64,000 nucleotides of DNA from the NCBI RefSeq assembly GCF_001548475.1, contig NZ_LRUJ01000002.1, forward strand, positions 1 through 64,000. The letters are read 5' to 3'. The notes below the pieces were generated by a model. That model saw only the letters and a list, made by a program, of their open reading frames with translations. It did not search any database and had not been told where the DNA came from. Positions 55,955 to 64,000 of the stretch are shown one piece after another. A program made the translations under genes and the position numbers. The stretch is from Bordetella hinzii LMG 13501. Its GTDB lineage: Bacteria > Pseudomonadota > Gammaproteobacteria > Burkholderiales > Burkholderiaceae_B. Position 1 is the stretch's first letter. Each line of letters opens with the position of its first letter.

Positions 55955-57826
55955 ATGACGACGACAGAACACCTGGACCGCATTCATTCGCCGGCCGACC
56001 TGCGCAAACTGGATTGGCGCGATCTCAAGCCCATCGCCGATGAGCTGCGGGCTTTCGTGCTGGAATCGGTCTCCAAGACGGGCGGTCACCTGTCGTCCAA
56101 CCTGGGCACGGTCGAGCTCACGCTGGCCTTGCACTATGTCTTCGACACGCCTCATGACCGCATCGTCTGGGACGTGGGCCATCAATCCTATCCGCACAAA
56201 ATCCTGACCGGCCGCCGCGAGGGCATGGCGCAGCTGCGCCAGCAGGGCGGCATCTCGGGCTTTCCCAAGCGCAGCGAATCCGAGTACGACGCCTTCGGCA
56301 CGGCCCATTCCTCGACCTCGATCTCGGCGGCGCTGGGCATGGCCGTGGCCTCGCGCAATGCCGGCGTGGCGCGCCAGCACATCGCCGTGATCGGCGATGG
56401 CGCGATGTCGGCCGGCATGGCTTTCGAGGCCATGAACAACGCCGGCGTCACGCCCAATGTCAACCTGCTGGTGATCCTGAACGACAACGACATGTCGATC
56501 TCGCCGCCGGTCGGCGCCCTGAACCGCTACCTGGCGCGCCTGATGTCGGGCCGCTTCTATGCCGCGGCCAAGAACGTCGGCCGCGCGGTGCTGCAGCACG
56601 TGCCTCCGGTCCTCGAGCTGGCGCGCCGTCTCGAAGAGCACGCCAAGGGCATGATCACGCCAGCCACGCTGTTCGAAGAGTTCGGCTTCAACTATGTCGG
56701 CCCCATCGACGGCCACGACCTCGACGCCCTGGTGCCCACCCTGCAGAACCTCAAGGCCCTGCAGGGCCTGCAATTCCTGCATGTGGTCACGCGCAAGGGG
56801 CAGGGCTACAAACTGGCCGAGGCCGACCCGGTGCTGTATCACGGCCCCGGCAAGTTCGACCCGGCCGTGGGCATCCAGAAAGCCAAGACGCCCGCCAAGA
56901 AGACCTTCACCCAGGTGTTCGGCCAGTGGCTGTGCGACCAGGCGCAGGCCGACGTCCGGCTGGTGGGCATTACCCCGGCCATGCGCGAGGGCAGCGGCCT
57001 GGTCGAATTCGAAAAACGCTTCCCGACCCGCTATTTCGATGTCGGCATCGCCGAGCAGCATGCGGTCACCTTTGCCGCCGGCCTGGCCTGCGAGGGGCAG
57101 AAACCCGTGGTGGCGATCTACTCCACCTTTTTGCAGCGCGGCTACGACCAGCTGATCCACGACGTGGCGCTGCAGAACCTCGATGTTACCTTCGCCCTGG
57201 ATCGCGCCGGGCTGGTGGGCGCCGACGGCGCCACCCATGCCGGCAACTACGACATCGCCTTCCTGCGCTGCGTGCCCAACATGGTGGTGGCCACGCCCTC
57301 CGACGAGAACGAAGCGCGCCTGTTGCTGTCGACCTGTTATGCCTATCCGGGGCCGGCCTCCGTGCGCTACCCGCGCGGCGCGGGCCGCGGCGCCGAGGTC
57401 GCCACGGGCTTGGACACCGTGCCGCTGGGCAAGGGCGTGGTGCGCCGCCGTGGCCGCAAGATCGCCATACTGGGCTTCGGCACCCTGGTGCCGGCCGCCC
57501 TGGCGGCGGCCGAAAAGCTGGATGCCACCGTGGCCGACATGCGTTTTGTCAAACCGCTGGACCGCGAATTGCTGCGCGAGCTGGCCGCCGGCCACGATGC
57601 GCTGGTCACGATCGAGGAGGCCGCGGTCATGGGCGGCGCGGGCAGCGCCGTGACCGAAGCCCTGAACGACATGGGGCTGACGCTGCCGGTTCTGCAGCTG
57701 GGCCTGCCCGACGAGTTCATCGATCACGGCGACCAGGCCGCGCTGCTGGCCGGCCTGGGCCTGGATGCCGTCGGCATCGAACGTTCGGTGCGCGAGCGCT
57801 TCAGCGCGCTGCTGCATTGCCAATGA
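55955..57826 (+). CDS. dxs: 1-deoxy-D-xylulose-5-phosphate synthase
   Basis: A 623-residue thiamine diphosphate enzyme of the MEP pathway, condensing pyruvate and glyceraldehyde 3-phosphate. Landmarks are [35 protein letters not shown], the TPP motif [18 protein letters not shown], the pyrimidine domain [17 protein letters not shown] and [15 protein letters not shown]. It begins 43 bases after ispA. Confidence 0.97.
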   Translation: MTTTEHLDRIHSPADLRKLDWRDLKPIADELRAFVLESVSKTGGHLSSNLGTVELTLALHYVFDTPHDRIVWDVGHQSYPHKILTGRREGMAQLRQQGGISGFPKRSESEYDAFGTAHSSTSISAALGMAVASRNAGVARQHIAVIGDGAMSAGMAFEAMNNAGVTPNVNLLVILNDNDMSISPPVGALNRYLARLMSGRFYAAAKNVGRAVLQHVPPVLELARRLEEHAKGMITPATLFEEFGFNYVGPIDGHDLDALVPTLQNLKALQGLQFLHVVTRKGQGYKLAEADPVLYHGPGKFDPAVGIQKAKTPAKKTFTQVFGQWLCDQAQADVRLVGITPAMREGSGLVEFEKRFPTRYFDVGIAEQHAVTFAAGLACEGQKPVVAIYSTFLQRGYDQLIHDVALQNLDVTFALDRAGLVGADGATHAGNYDIAFLRCVPNMVVATPSDENEARLLLSTCYAYPGPASVRYPRGAGRGAEVATGLDTVPLGKGVVRRRGRKIAILGFGTLVPAALAAAEKLDATVADMRFVKPLDRELLRELAAGHDALVTIEEAAVMGGAGSAVTEALNDMGLTLPVLQLGLPDEFIDHGDQAALLAGLGLDAVGIERSVRERFSALLHCQ

Positions 57827-57981
57827 GCCGGCGCTTTATTCCAGGCGGAACACTGCGTTTCGTCCGGTCCACACACGACTAAAAGGGTTTTCCCGGCCCG
57901 GGCCGGCAGTTTGGGCGATAATGCCCCTCCGGTTCTTAATTCCAGGGATGGCTGTATCCCATGCCCTGATAGGTAAGCGAC

Positions 57982-58779
57982 ATGAATTCCCCGATCGATC
58001 CCGCCATCGTGATGCCCGACGTCCAGAGCTCGGCGGACACGCGCCATATCCCGATTCAACGTGTGGGTATCCGCGGCGTGCGCCACCCGATGCTGGTCGT
58101 CGCTGGCGACGGCTCGTCCCAGCCCACGGTGGCCAACTGGACGCTGACGGTGGCGCTGCCCGCCGAAGAAAAGGGGACGCATATGTCCCGTTTCGTGGCG
58201 CTGCTGGAGCAGTACCGCAGCACGCCCATGACGCCCGCCCTGTTCGCGCAGATGGCGCGCGACATGCTGCCGCTGCTGCATGCCGAGCGTGGCGACCTGA
58301 CCGCCTCCTTCCCGTATTTCATCAACAAGTCCGCCCCGGTCTCCGGCGTGCAGAGCCTGCTCGACTACGAAGTCACCTGGACGGCGCGCGCCGCCGGCGA
58401 CCAGGTCGAGTTCGAGCTGCGCGTGCTGGTGCCGGTGACCAGCCTGTGCCCTTGTTCCAAGGCCATCTCCGAGTACGGCGCGCATAACCAGCGCTCGCAC
58501 GTGACGGTCTCGGCCATCCTGGAGGGCGAGGTCGCCATGGATGCCATCATCCGCCTGGTCGAGGATGAAGGCTCCTGCGAGCTGTGGGGCCTGCTCAAGC
58601 GCCCGGACGAAAAATACGTCACCGAACGCGCCTACGACAATCCCAAGTTCGTCGAAGACCTGGTGCGCGATGTCGCCGCCCGCCTGAAGGCCCACCCCTC
58701 GGTGGCGCGCTTCTGTGTCGAAGCCGAGAACTTCGAGTCCATCCATAACCATTCGGCCTATGCCGTGGTCGAGGGCTGA
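57982..58779 (+). CDS. folE2: GTP cyclohydrolase FolE2 (type IB)
   Basis: A 265-residue type IB GTP cyclohydrolase, making dihydroneopterin triphosphate for folate or queuosine. Family features include [20 protein letters not shown] and the conserved cysteine region [20 protein letters not shown] (Cys156, Cys158), and the C-terminal [14 protein letters not shown]. Unlike FolE it works without zinc, and in many bacteria is induced by zinc limitation; no obvious Zur box is seen here. It ends before a hairpin terminator. Confidence 0.95.
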   Translation: MNSPIDPAIVMPDVQSSADTRHIPIQRVGIRGVRHPMLVVAGDGSSQPTVANWTLTVALPAEEKGTHMSRFVALLEQYRSTPMTPALFAQMARDMLPLLHAERGDLTASFPYFINKSAPVSGVQSLLDYEVTWTARAAGDQVEFELRVLVPVTSLCPCSKAISEYGAHNQRSHVTVSAILEGEVAMDAIIRLVEDEGSCELWGLLKRPDEKYVTERAYDNPKFVEDLVRDVAARLKAHPSVARFCVEAENFESIHNHSAYAVVEG

Positions 58780-58845
58780 GTCCCCGGGCGGTTGGTCCGG
58801 CCCTTTGCCGGGCCCGCTTGCTGCCCGGCGCTCGCGATAAAAAGG

Positions 58846-58868
58846 CGGCCGCGTGTTCCACGCGGCCG
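58846..58868 (+). terminator. Terminator of folE2
   Basis: CGGCCGCGTG and CACGCGGCCG pair perfectly around TTC, followed by TTTCACTTT. Confidence 0.75.
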
Positions 58869-58973
58869 TTTCACTTTCCTGCAAGACCCGGGGTGCCGTC
58901 GGCCGTCCGGGGCCTATGTCCGTCCCCAAATACTGGCCCGCGCTGGGCGGCAGGCCCCGCCATGGGATGGCGC

Positions 58974-59002
58974 TTGCATCTGTCCGCTCCATGGGCGATA
59001 AT
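58974..59002 (+). promoter_or_regulatory. Promoter of the rpsF-rplI ribosomal operon
   Basis: TTGCAT (58974-58979) and GATAAT (58997-59002) are separated by exactly 17 bases, close to the sigma-70 consensus. The leader would be about 85 bases, with room for control of the S6/S18 operon. Confidence 0.72.
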
Positions 59003-59094
59003 CGAGAGCTTTCTTGCTCGCTCCATTTCGATGGCGGGCTGACCCTTCTGCGGGTTTACATGTTTCCCGCGAAGACATCCACAAGGAGTAATAC

Positions 59095-59469
59095 ATGCGC
59101 CACTACGAAGTAGTGTTCATCGTTCACCCCGATCAAAGCGAGCAAGTGCCCGCCATGGTCGAACGCTACCAATCGCTTGTCACCGGCCAGAACGGCTCGG
59201 TGCATCGCCTGGAAGACTGGGGTCGCCGCCAACTGGCCTACCCGATCCAGAAGCTGGTCAAGGCACACTATGTTTGCATGAACATCGAGTGCAACCAAGC
59301 CACCCTGGACGAGCTGGAGCATTCCTTCCGCTACAACGACGCCGTGCTGCGCCACCTGGTCATCAAGACCAAGAAGGCCCCTGCTGGCGCCTCGATCATG
59401 ATGAAGTCGGTCGAGCGTGAAGAAGCCCGCAAGGCGTCGGCTGAAGCCGCCGCTGCCCAGGCTGAGTAA
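59095..59469 (+). CDS. rpsF: 30S ribosomal protein S6
   Basis: A 124-residue bS6 protein: [20 protein letters not shown], the RNA-facing [13 protein letters not shown] and [19 protein letters not shown] are clear. The Lys/Ala/Glu-rich tail is variable in the family. An AAGGAG lies before the ATG. It heads rpsF-priB-rpsR-rplI; with S18 it forms a heterodimer on the 30S platform. Confidence 0.98.
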   Translation: MRHYEVVFIVHPDQSEQVPAMVERYQSLVTGQNGSVHRLEDWGRRQLAYPIQKLVKAHYVCMNIECNQATLDELEHSFRYNDAVLRHLVIKTKKAPAGASIMMKSVEREEARKASAEAAAAQAE

Positions 59470-59543
59470 GAGTCGGTACAGAATCGCAGGGTCGGTTAGG
59501 CAGTAACCGGCAAGCGATACAAGCAGGCGACATCGCCCACCCC

Positions 59544-59867
59544 ATGAATCAACTGCAACTCAGCGTCCGCGTTCTTGAATGCGAGCCGCTGCGCCATACT
59601 CCGGCAGGAGTGGCGGCCCTGGAAATGCTCCTGGGCCATGAGTCCGAAGTCACCGAGGCGGGACATCCGCGCCGGGTCGAGCTGACGATACACGCGGTTG
59701 CCCTGGGGGATCTGGCGCAGATGTTGGCAGGCATCGCACTGGGGACCGAGATGCAGGTGGAGGGCTTTCTGGCCCCGGCCCGCAAAGATTCGGTCAAGCT
59801 GAAGCTGCATTTGCAGCGCGCCCGTAAAACGGGCGGCAGCGCCGGGGTCGATCCCATGCTTGCTTGA
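59544..59867 (+). CDS. priB: Primosomal replication protein N
   Basis: A 107-residue single OB-fold protein of PriB type, with the family start [20 protein letters not shown] and end [20 protein letters not shown]. It binds single-stranded DNA and PriA during replication restart. Its place between S6 and S18 is the classical beta/gamma-proteobacterial layout, which supports the call despite low conservation. Confidence 0.93.
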   Translation: MNQLQLSVRVLECEPLRHTPAGVAALEMLLGHESEVTEAGHPRRVELTIHAVALGDLAQMLAGIALGTEMQVEGFLAPARKDSVKLKLHLQRARKTGGSAGVDPMLA

Positions 59868-59950
59868 GTCGCTTGGCCCCGGCCCGGCATAGATTACGGC
59901 GACAGGATCCATGGCTGGATCTGTCCCAAACAAACTAAGAGGCACATATC

Positions 59951-60223
59951 ATGGCTTTCTTCGGAAAACGCAAAGAGAAACGCAAGTTCACCCAGCAGAA
60001 CCCGCTGTTCAAGCGCCGCAAGTTCTGCCGCTTCACCGCTGCCGGTGTTGAAGAGATCGACTACAAGGATCTCGACACCCTGCGCGACTTCGTGCAAGAA
60101 AACGGCAAGATCATTCCGGCTCGTTTGACCGGCACCCGGGCAATCTACCAGCGCCAGCTGGACACCGCCATCAAGCGCGCGCGCTTCCTGGCCCTGTTGC
60201 CCTACACCGACAACCACAACTAA
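59951..60223 (+). CDS. rpsR: 30S ribosomal protein S18
   Basis: A 90-residue bS18: [40 protein letters not shown] and [20 protein letters not shown] are diagnostic. It is adjacent to S6 in function and in this operon. An AAGAGG precedes the ATG. Confidence 0.98.
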   Translation: MAFFGKRKEKRKFTQQNPLFKRRKFCRFTAAGVEEIDYKDLDTLRDFVQENGKIIPARLTGTRAIYQRQLDTAIKRARFLALLPYTDNHN

Positions 60224-60237
60224 TCCGGGGCAACGTC

Positions 60238-60693
60238 ATGCAAGTTATCCTGCTCGAAAAAGTCGTCAACCTGGGCAACCTCGGTGAAGTCGTGCGTGTG
60301 CGTGATGGCTACGCCCGCAACTTCCTGATCCCCCAGAAGAAGGCCCGCCGCGCCACCGAAGCCGCTCTGCAAGAGTTCGAGGCCCGCCGCGCCGAACTGG
60401 AAAAGGCCCAGGCCGAGAAGCTGGCCGTCGCCCAGGCGCTGGGCGAGCGCCTCAACGGCTATCAGCTGAAGATCGTCCAGAAGGCCGGTGTCGATGGCCG
60501 CCTGTTCGGTTCGGTCACCAACGCCGACATCGCCGAAGGCCTGCGCGCCGCCGGCTTCGAGGGTGTTGAAAAGGGCCAGGTCCGCCTGCCCAACGGCCAG
60601 CTCAAGGCCGTCGGCGAGTACCCGGTCCAGGTCGCCCTGCACGCCGACGTGCTGGTCGATGTGACCATCCTCGTCGAAGGCGAGATGAACTGA
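60238..60693 (+). CDS. rplI: 50S ribosomal protein L9
   Basis: A 151-residue bL9 with the N-terminal domain [20 protein letters not shown] and [20 protein letters not shown], the long Ala/Glu/Lys central helix, and the C-terminal RNA-binding domain with [20 protein letters not shown]. It begins 14 bases after rpsR and ends before the operon terminator. Confidence 0.98.
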   Translation: MQVILLEKVVNLGNLGEVVRVRDGYARNFLIPQKKARRATEAALQEFEARRAELEKAQAEKLAVAQALGERLNGYQLKIVQKAGVDGRLFGSVTNADIAEGLRAAGFEGVEKGQVRLPNGQLKAVGEYPVQVALHADVLVDVTILVEGEMN

Positions 60694-60716
60694 TCGGTCC
60701 GCCCGCATCGGTACGA

Positions 60717-60746
60717 AGAAAGCCGGCCTGGTGCCGGCTTTTTTCT
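60717..60746 (+). terminator. Terminator of the rpsF-rplI operon
   Basis: AGCCGGC and GCCGGCT flank a 5-base loop and are followed by TTTTTC, 24 bases past the rplI stop. Confidence 0.85.
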
Positions 60747-60806
60747 TGATACGCTTTGATATCGTCCCCGCGGTCTTGCGCCGCCCCAGTCATCCCGAGG
60801 AATTGC

Positions 60807-61643
60807 GTGACACAGACGCCGTTACATCACAATGCGCCGCCCGGCCTGCGCGCCTGGCTGGAGGGCCCCGAGGCGGCGGCGGTGACATCGGTGAAGGAAG
60901 TCGTCGTCGATGGCGAGCGTTGCGTCGTCAAGCGGCGCGAACCTGGCCTGGGCCGCGGCATCAGCTACGTGCTGCGCTACCTGCGCGCGCTGATGCTGGC
61001 CATCGGCTGCAAGCTGGCCCTGGGCGAGTTTCCGCGCCCCAGTGTCCTGCTGCGCAACGGCCTGGCCTACGAGGCAGAACGCCTGCGGCGCCTGCTGCAG
61101 GCGGGTTGCCGCGTGCCCGAAGTGTGGTGGCAGCAGCCTGGCCTGGTGGTGCTGGAGCACGTGGGGGATGACCTGCCTTACTTTTTGCGCCGCGCCGATG
61201 ATGCGCGTCGCCTGGAACTGATCCGCATGCTGGCCGCCGACCTGGCCGCCTTCCATCGGCGGGGGCTTTGGCATGGCGGCGCGCAGGTGCGCAATGTCAC
61301 GCTGCGCGACGATGGCCAGCTCTGGCGCATCGATTTCGAGGAGAACATCGGCGCGGCCCTGTCCTTGCCGCTGGCCCAGGCCTACGATGTGTTCCAGACC
61401 TTGAGCTCGGTGGTGTCCTTGAGCAAAATACCGCGCGAACATGTCCCACTCATAGGTAAACTGATCCTAGAGACTTATTTTGAGGCCAATCCCGATCCGG
61501 CCGTGCGCGCCGCGCTCAAGCGCCTGGCCCGCCCGATCTGTGGCCTGGCCCGTATCCTCAAACCCCTGGGCGGCAAACTGCCGTGGCGCGATGTGCGCAC
61601 CTTCTTCCAGGTCAGCGACACCCTGAGGTCAGTATTGCAATGA
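60807..61643 (+). CDS. Protein kinase-fold protein upstream of dnaB
   Basis: A 278-residue protein from the GTG at 60807 (MTQTPLHHNAPPGLRAWL). Kinase-fold marks are CVVKRREPGLG (lysine like the ATP-site Lys), a hinge-like LVVLEHVGDDL, a catalytic-loop equivalent WHGGAQVRNVTL and DFE in LWRIDFEENIG. In active APH/Kdo-kinase-like enzymes the third residue of the loop is the catalytic aspartate (HGD); here it is glycine. The metal Asn and DFE Asp remain. It could be a divergent lipid A/LPS kinase relative or a pseudokinase; function unknown. The dnaB start overlaps its stop by four bases. Confidence 0.75.
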   Translation: MTQTPLHHNAPPGLRAWLEGPEAAAVTSVKEVVVDGERCVVKRREPGLGRGISYVLRYLRALMLAIGCKLALGEFPRPSVLLRNGLAYEAERLRRLLQAGCRVPEVWWQQPGLVVLEHVGDDLPYFLRRADDARRLELIRMLAADLAAFHRRGLWHGGAQVRNVTLRDDGQLWRIDFEENIGAALSLPLAQAYDVFQTLSSVVSLSKIPREHVPLIGKLILETYFEANPDPAVRAALKRLARPICGLARILKPLGGKLPWRDVRTFFQVSDTLRSVLQ

Positions 61644-63013
61644 ACACTCCCGCCGATTCCCAACTTGAATACCTGCGGGTCCCGCCGCATTCCATCGAGG
61701 CCGAGCAATCGGTGCTCGGCGGCCTGCTGCTGGACAACGGGGCCTGGGATCGCATCGCCGACGTGCTGGCCGAGGAAGACTTCTACCGGCATGATCACCG
61801 CCTGATCTGGCAGCACATCGCGCGCCTGATCGGGCTGGCGCGGCCGGCCGACGTCATCACGGTCAATGAATCCCTGGTGGTCGCCGGCAAATCCGAAGAA
61901 GTCGGCGGGCTGGCCTACCTCAACGCCCTGGCGCATAACACGCCGTCGGCGGCCAATATCCGCCGCTACGCCGAGATCGTGGCCGAGCGCGCCACCTTGC
62001 GCAAGCTGGTCACCATTGCCGATGAAATCTCGGCCGCCGCCATGAGCCCGCAGGGCAAGGAAGCGCGCCAGCTGCTTGACGAGGCCGAGTCCAAGGTCTT
62101 CAAGATCGCCCAGGAGGGCGCGCGCGGCTCCGGCGGCTTCCAGGAGATCCAGCCCCTGCTCACCCAGGTGGTCGAACGCATCGACGAGCTCTACCACCGC
62201 GATACCGAATCGGATGTGACCGGGGTGCCCACGGGCTTTACCGACCTGGACAAGATGACCTCCGGCCTGCAACCGGGCGACCTGGTCATCGTGGCCGGCC
62301 GTCCGTCCATGGGCAAGACCTCGTTCTCGATGAATATCGGCGAACACGTCGCCATCGAGCAGGGCCTGCCCGTGGCGGTGTTCTCCATGGAAATGGGCGC
62401 GGTGCAGCTGGCCATGCGTATGCTGGGTTCGGTTGGCATGCTGGATCAGCACCGCATGCGCACCGGCAAGCTCATCGCCGATGACTGGCCGCGCGTCACC
62501 CATGCCGTGCAGCTCATGCAGGACGCCCAGGTCTATATCGACGAAACCCCGGCGCTGTCGGCCATGGAAGTCCGGGCCCGGGCCCGGCGCCTGGCACGCC
62601 AATGCGGCCAGCTCGGCCTGATCATCATCGACTATATCCAGCTGATGTCGGCCAGTTCGGCGGGCGAAAACCGCGCGACCGAGGTGTCGGAAATCAGCCG
62701 CTCGCTCAAGGGCCTGGCCAAGGAGCTGAACTGCCCCCTGATCGCCTTGTCGCAGCTCAACCGCAGCCTGGAGCAGCGTCCTAACAAGCGGCCTGTGATG
62801 AGCGATCTGCGCGAATCCGGCGCCATCGAACAGGACGCCGACGTGATTCTTTTCATCTACCGCGACGAGGTCTACAACCCTGATTCGCCCGACAAGGGCA
62901 CGGCCGAGATCATCATCGGCAAGCAGCGTAACGGCCCCATCGGCACGGTGCGCCTGACTTTCCAGGGCATGAGCACGCGCTTTCTCAATTTCACCGCCGC
63001 GCCGCAATACTGA
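61640..63013 (+). CDS. dnaB: Replicative DNA helicase
   Basis: A 457-residue DnaB from the ATG at 61640. The N-terminal domain opens PPHSIEAEQSVLGGLLLDN, the linker follows, and the RecA-like motor carries Walker A GRPSMGKTS, the Walker B-like IIIDYIQLM, and the arginine finger region of SQLNRSLEQRPNKRPVMSDL. It is the hexameric 5'-3' helicase of the replication fork. Location just after the rpsF-rplI operon is common. It overlaps the kinase-fold gene by four bases. Confidence 0.98.
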   Translation: MNTPADSQLEYLRVPPHSIEAEQSVLGGLLLDNGAWDRIADVLAEEDFYRHDHRLIWQHIARLIGLARPADVITVNESLVVAGKSEEVGGLAYLNALAHNTPSAANIRRYAEIVAERATLRKLVTIADEISAAAMSPQGKEARQLLDEAESKVFKIAQEGARGSGGFQEIQPLLTQVVERIDELYHRDTESDVTGVPTGFTDLDKMTSGLQPGDLVIVAGRPSMGKTSFSMNIGEHVAIEQGLPVAVFSMEMGAVQLAMRMLGSVGMLDQHRMRTGKLIADDWPRVTHAVQLMQDAQVYIDETPALSAMEVRARARRLARQCGQLGLIIIDYIQLMSASSAGENRATEVSEISRSLKGLAKELNCPLIALSQLNRSLEQRPNKRPVMSDLRESGAIEQDADVILFIYRDEVYNPDSPDKGTAEIIIGKQRNGPIGTVRLTFQGMSTRFLNFTAAPQY

Positions 63014-63028
63014 GGCGCGGCCGACAAA

Positions 63029-63058
63029 AAAAAGCCCAGGCCATGGCCTGGGCTTTTT
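63029..63058. terminator. Bidirectional terminator between dnaB and the BASS gene
   Basis: A perfect inverted repeat with 14-base arms (AAAAAGCCCAGGCC and its complement) around AT; both flanks end in T runs on the relevant strand, serving the convergent genes. Confidence 0.92.
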
Positions 63059-63073
63059 CATGGGCCACGCGCC

Positions 63074-64000
63074 TTATTCTTCGGGGCGGCGCGCATAGCG
63101 GGCGGCCAGCACCGCGCAGACCATGAGCTGGATCTGGTGAAACAGCATCAGCGGCAGCACGATGGCGCCCACGGCCTGGCCGGCAAAGATCACCTGGGCC
63201 ATGGGGATGCCGCTGGCCAGGCTCTTCTTCGAGCCGCAGAACAGCAGCGTGATGCGGTCTTCGAGATTGAACTTGAACACCTTGCCCAGCAGCTGCGAGG
63301 CGCCCAGGGCCAGCGCCAGGATGAGGCAGCAGGCCACGACCAGGCCGAGCAGCGCGGGCACCGGCGTGTTGCGCCACAGCCCTTCGTTGACCGCCTCGGA
63401 AAAGGCGGTATAGACCACCAGAAGGATGGAGCCTTGGTCGACCCACTTGAGCATGGACTTGCGCTTGTGCACCCAGGCGCCTATCCAGGGGCGCAGCAGC
63501 TGGCCCAGCACAAAGGGCAGCAGCAGCTGCAGCATGATCTTGCCCACCGCGTCAAAGGAGATGGGGGCCGCGGCCGCGCTGGCCACGACAGTGCCCACCA
63601 GCAGCGGCGTGAGGAAAATGCCCAACAGGCTGGAGGCCGAGGCGCTGCACACGGCGGCGGGGACGTTGCCGCGCGCCATCGAGGTGAAGGCAATGGCCGA
63701 TTGCACCGTGGCCGGCAGACAGCACAGAAACAGGATGCCCAGGTAGAGCTCGGGGGTGACCAGCGGTTCGAGCACCGGCTTCAGGATCACGCCCAGCAAG
63801 GGAAAGACCAGGAAGGTCGCCGAGAAAATCGTCAGGTGCAGACGCCAGTGCGTGATGCCCGCGACGATGGCATCGCGCGACAGGCGGGCGCCATGGAGAA
63901 AAAAGAGCAGGGCGACTGCAATGTTGGTGATCCACCCGAAAATCTCGATACCCTGGCCATGAGCGGGCAGAAGACTTGCAATGATGACGGTCGTGATCAG
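63074..64000 (-). CDS. Bile acid:sodium symporter-family (BASS/YfeH-like) transporter, partial
   Basis: The C-terminal 308 codons of a membrane transporter whose start lies beyond the right edge; the frame is open through base 64000. Family signs include ILFLCCLPATVQSAIAFTSM, LLLPFVLGQLLRPWIGAWVH and GSKKSLASGIPMAQVIFAG, which match the YfeH/SLC10A7-like branch of ten-helix BASS carriers. Substrate unknown: the branch includes bicarbonate, pantoate and arsenite-type relatives by fold only. It converges on dnaB at a shared terminator. Confidence 0.88.
   Translation of the reverse strand: MITTVIIASLLPAHGQGIEIFGWITNIAVALLFFLHGARLSRDAIVAGITHWRLHLTIFSATFLVFPLLGVILKPVLEPLVTPELYLGILFLCCLPATVQSAIAFTSMARGNVPAAVCSASASSLLGIFLTPLLVGTVVASAAAAPISFDAVGKIMLQLLLPFVLGQLLRPWIGAWVHKRKSMLKWVDQGSILLVVYTAFSEAVNEGLWRNTPVPALLGLVVACCLILALALGASQLLGKVFKFNLEDRITLLFCGSKKSLASGIPMAQVIFAGQAVGAIVLPLMLFHQIQLMVCAVLAARYARRPEE

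Larger units (their letters stand above)
58780..59094. promoter_or_regulatory. Intergenic region: folE2 terminator and rpsF promoter
   Basis: A 315-base gap. It holds the folE2 hairpin at 58846-58868 and, nearer the ribosomal genes, the promoter at 58974-59002. A ribosome binding site (AAGGAG) precedes the rpsF ATG. No gene is visible. Confidence 0.7.

Noticed and set aside
55889-57823. Minus-strand open frame of about 640 codons opposite dxs
   Set aside because: dxs is unmistakable on the other strand; the antisense frame has no family features.
57827-57981. Zur box upstream of folE2
   Set aside because: FolE2 is often zinc-regulated, but I found no convincing palindromic Zur-like site in this gap.

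Overview
The window is a gene-dense, GC-rich stretch of a betaproteobacterial chromosome, most likely Bordetella or a close Alcaligenaceae relative. The support is inference from content: a Bug-type solute receptor, a DctB-DctD/DctA module with a sigma-54 promoter, PriB between S6 and S18, strong G/C bias at third positions, and many separate small-molecule transporters with LysR, IclR, TetR, MarR and MocR regulators. I see no rRNA, tRNA, CRISPR array, insertion sequence, integrase or phage gene. Almost every base lies in or next to an ordinary chromosomal gene.

Layout. 0.2-3.6 kb: MHS-family transporter, acetylpolyamine amidohydrolase-like protein and LysR regulator on the minus strand. 3.9-9.7 kb: methyltransferase with a regulatory domain, HD phosphohydrolase, TetR/MFS divergent pair, YheO-type regulator and a PLP ammonia-lyase. 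9.7-14.6 kb: dctD-dctB opposite dctA, the complete C4-dicarboxylate uptake system. 14.6-19.8 kb: housekeeping minus-strand run yebC / purD-hemF-nadD-rsfS-rlmH-maf. 20-24.2 kb: HerA-like ATPase, tiny lipoprotein, class III aminotransferase, ghrA. 24.2-37.7 kb: the most distinctive region, a tight ten-gene minus-strand operon (dipeptide-type ABC importer, GabT-like aminotransferase, cupin, second acetylpolyamine amidohydrolase-like enzyme, carbamoylase-type amidase, EamA transporter, aldehyde dehydrogenase) opposite a GabR/MocR-type regulator. It reads as import and stepwise degradation of an acylated or carbamoylated amine.

37.8-49.6 kb: tartrate/D-malate dehydrogenase-like enzyme, MarR-controlled tripartite efflux system (MarR, NodT-type outer membrane lipoprotein, EmrA-like, EmrB-like), three EamA exporters, quinone oxidoreductase, htpX and mercaptopyruvate sulfurtransferase. 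49.6-54.7 kb: PhnZ-like HD protein, Rieske oxygenase with an enlarged [2Fe-2S] loop, membrane acyltransferase, and Bug receptor opposite an IclR regulator. 54.7-58.8 kb: xseB-ispA-dxs isoprenoid operon and folE2. 59.1-64 kb: rpsF-priB-rpsR-rplI, a kinase-fold protein lacking the usual catalytic Asp, dnaB, and a BASS-family transporter cut by the right edge.

Regulatory sequence is unusually readable. There are perfect inverted repeats between divergent regulator/target pairs (TetR/MFS, IclR/Bug), a sigma-54 promoter with upstream palindrome at dctA, a 16-bp element shared by the two MarR-linked promoters, and several textbook intrinsic terminators. All functional assignments come from reading translated sequence and motifs; no database search was possible.
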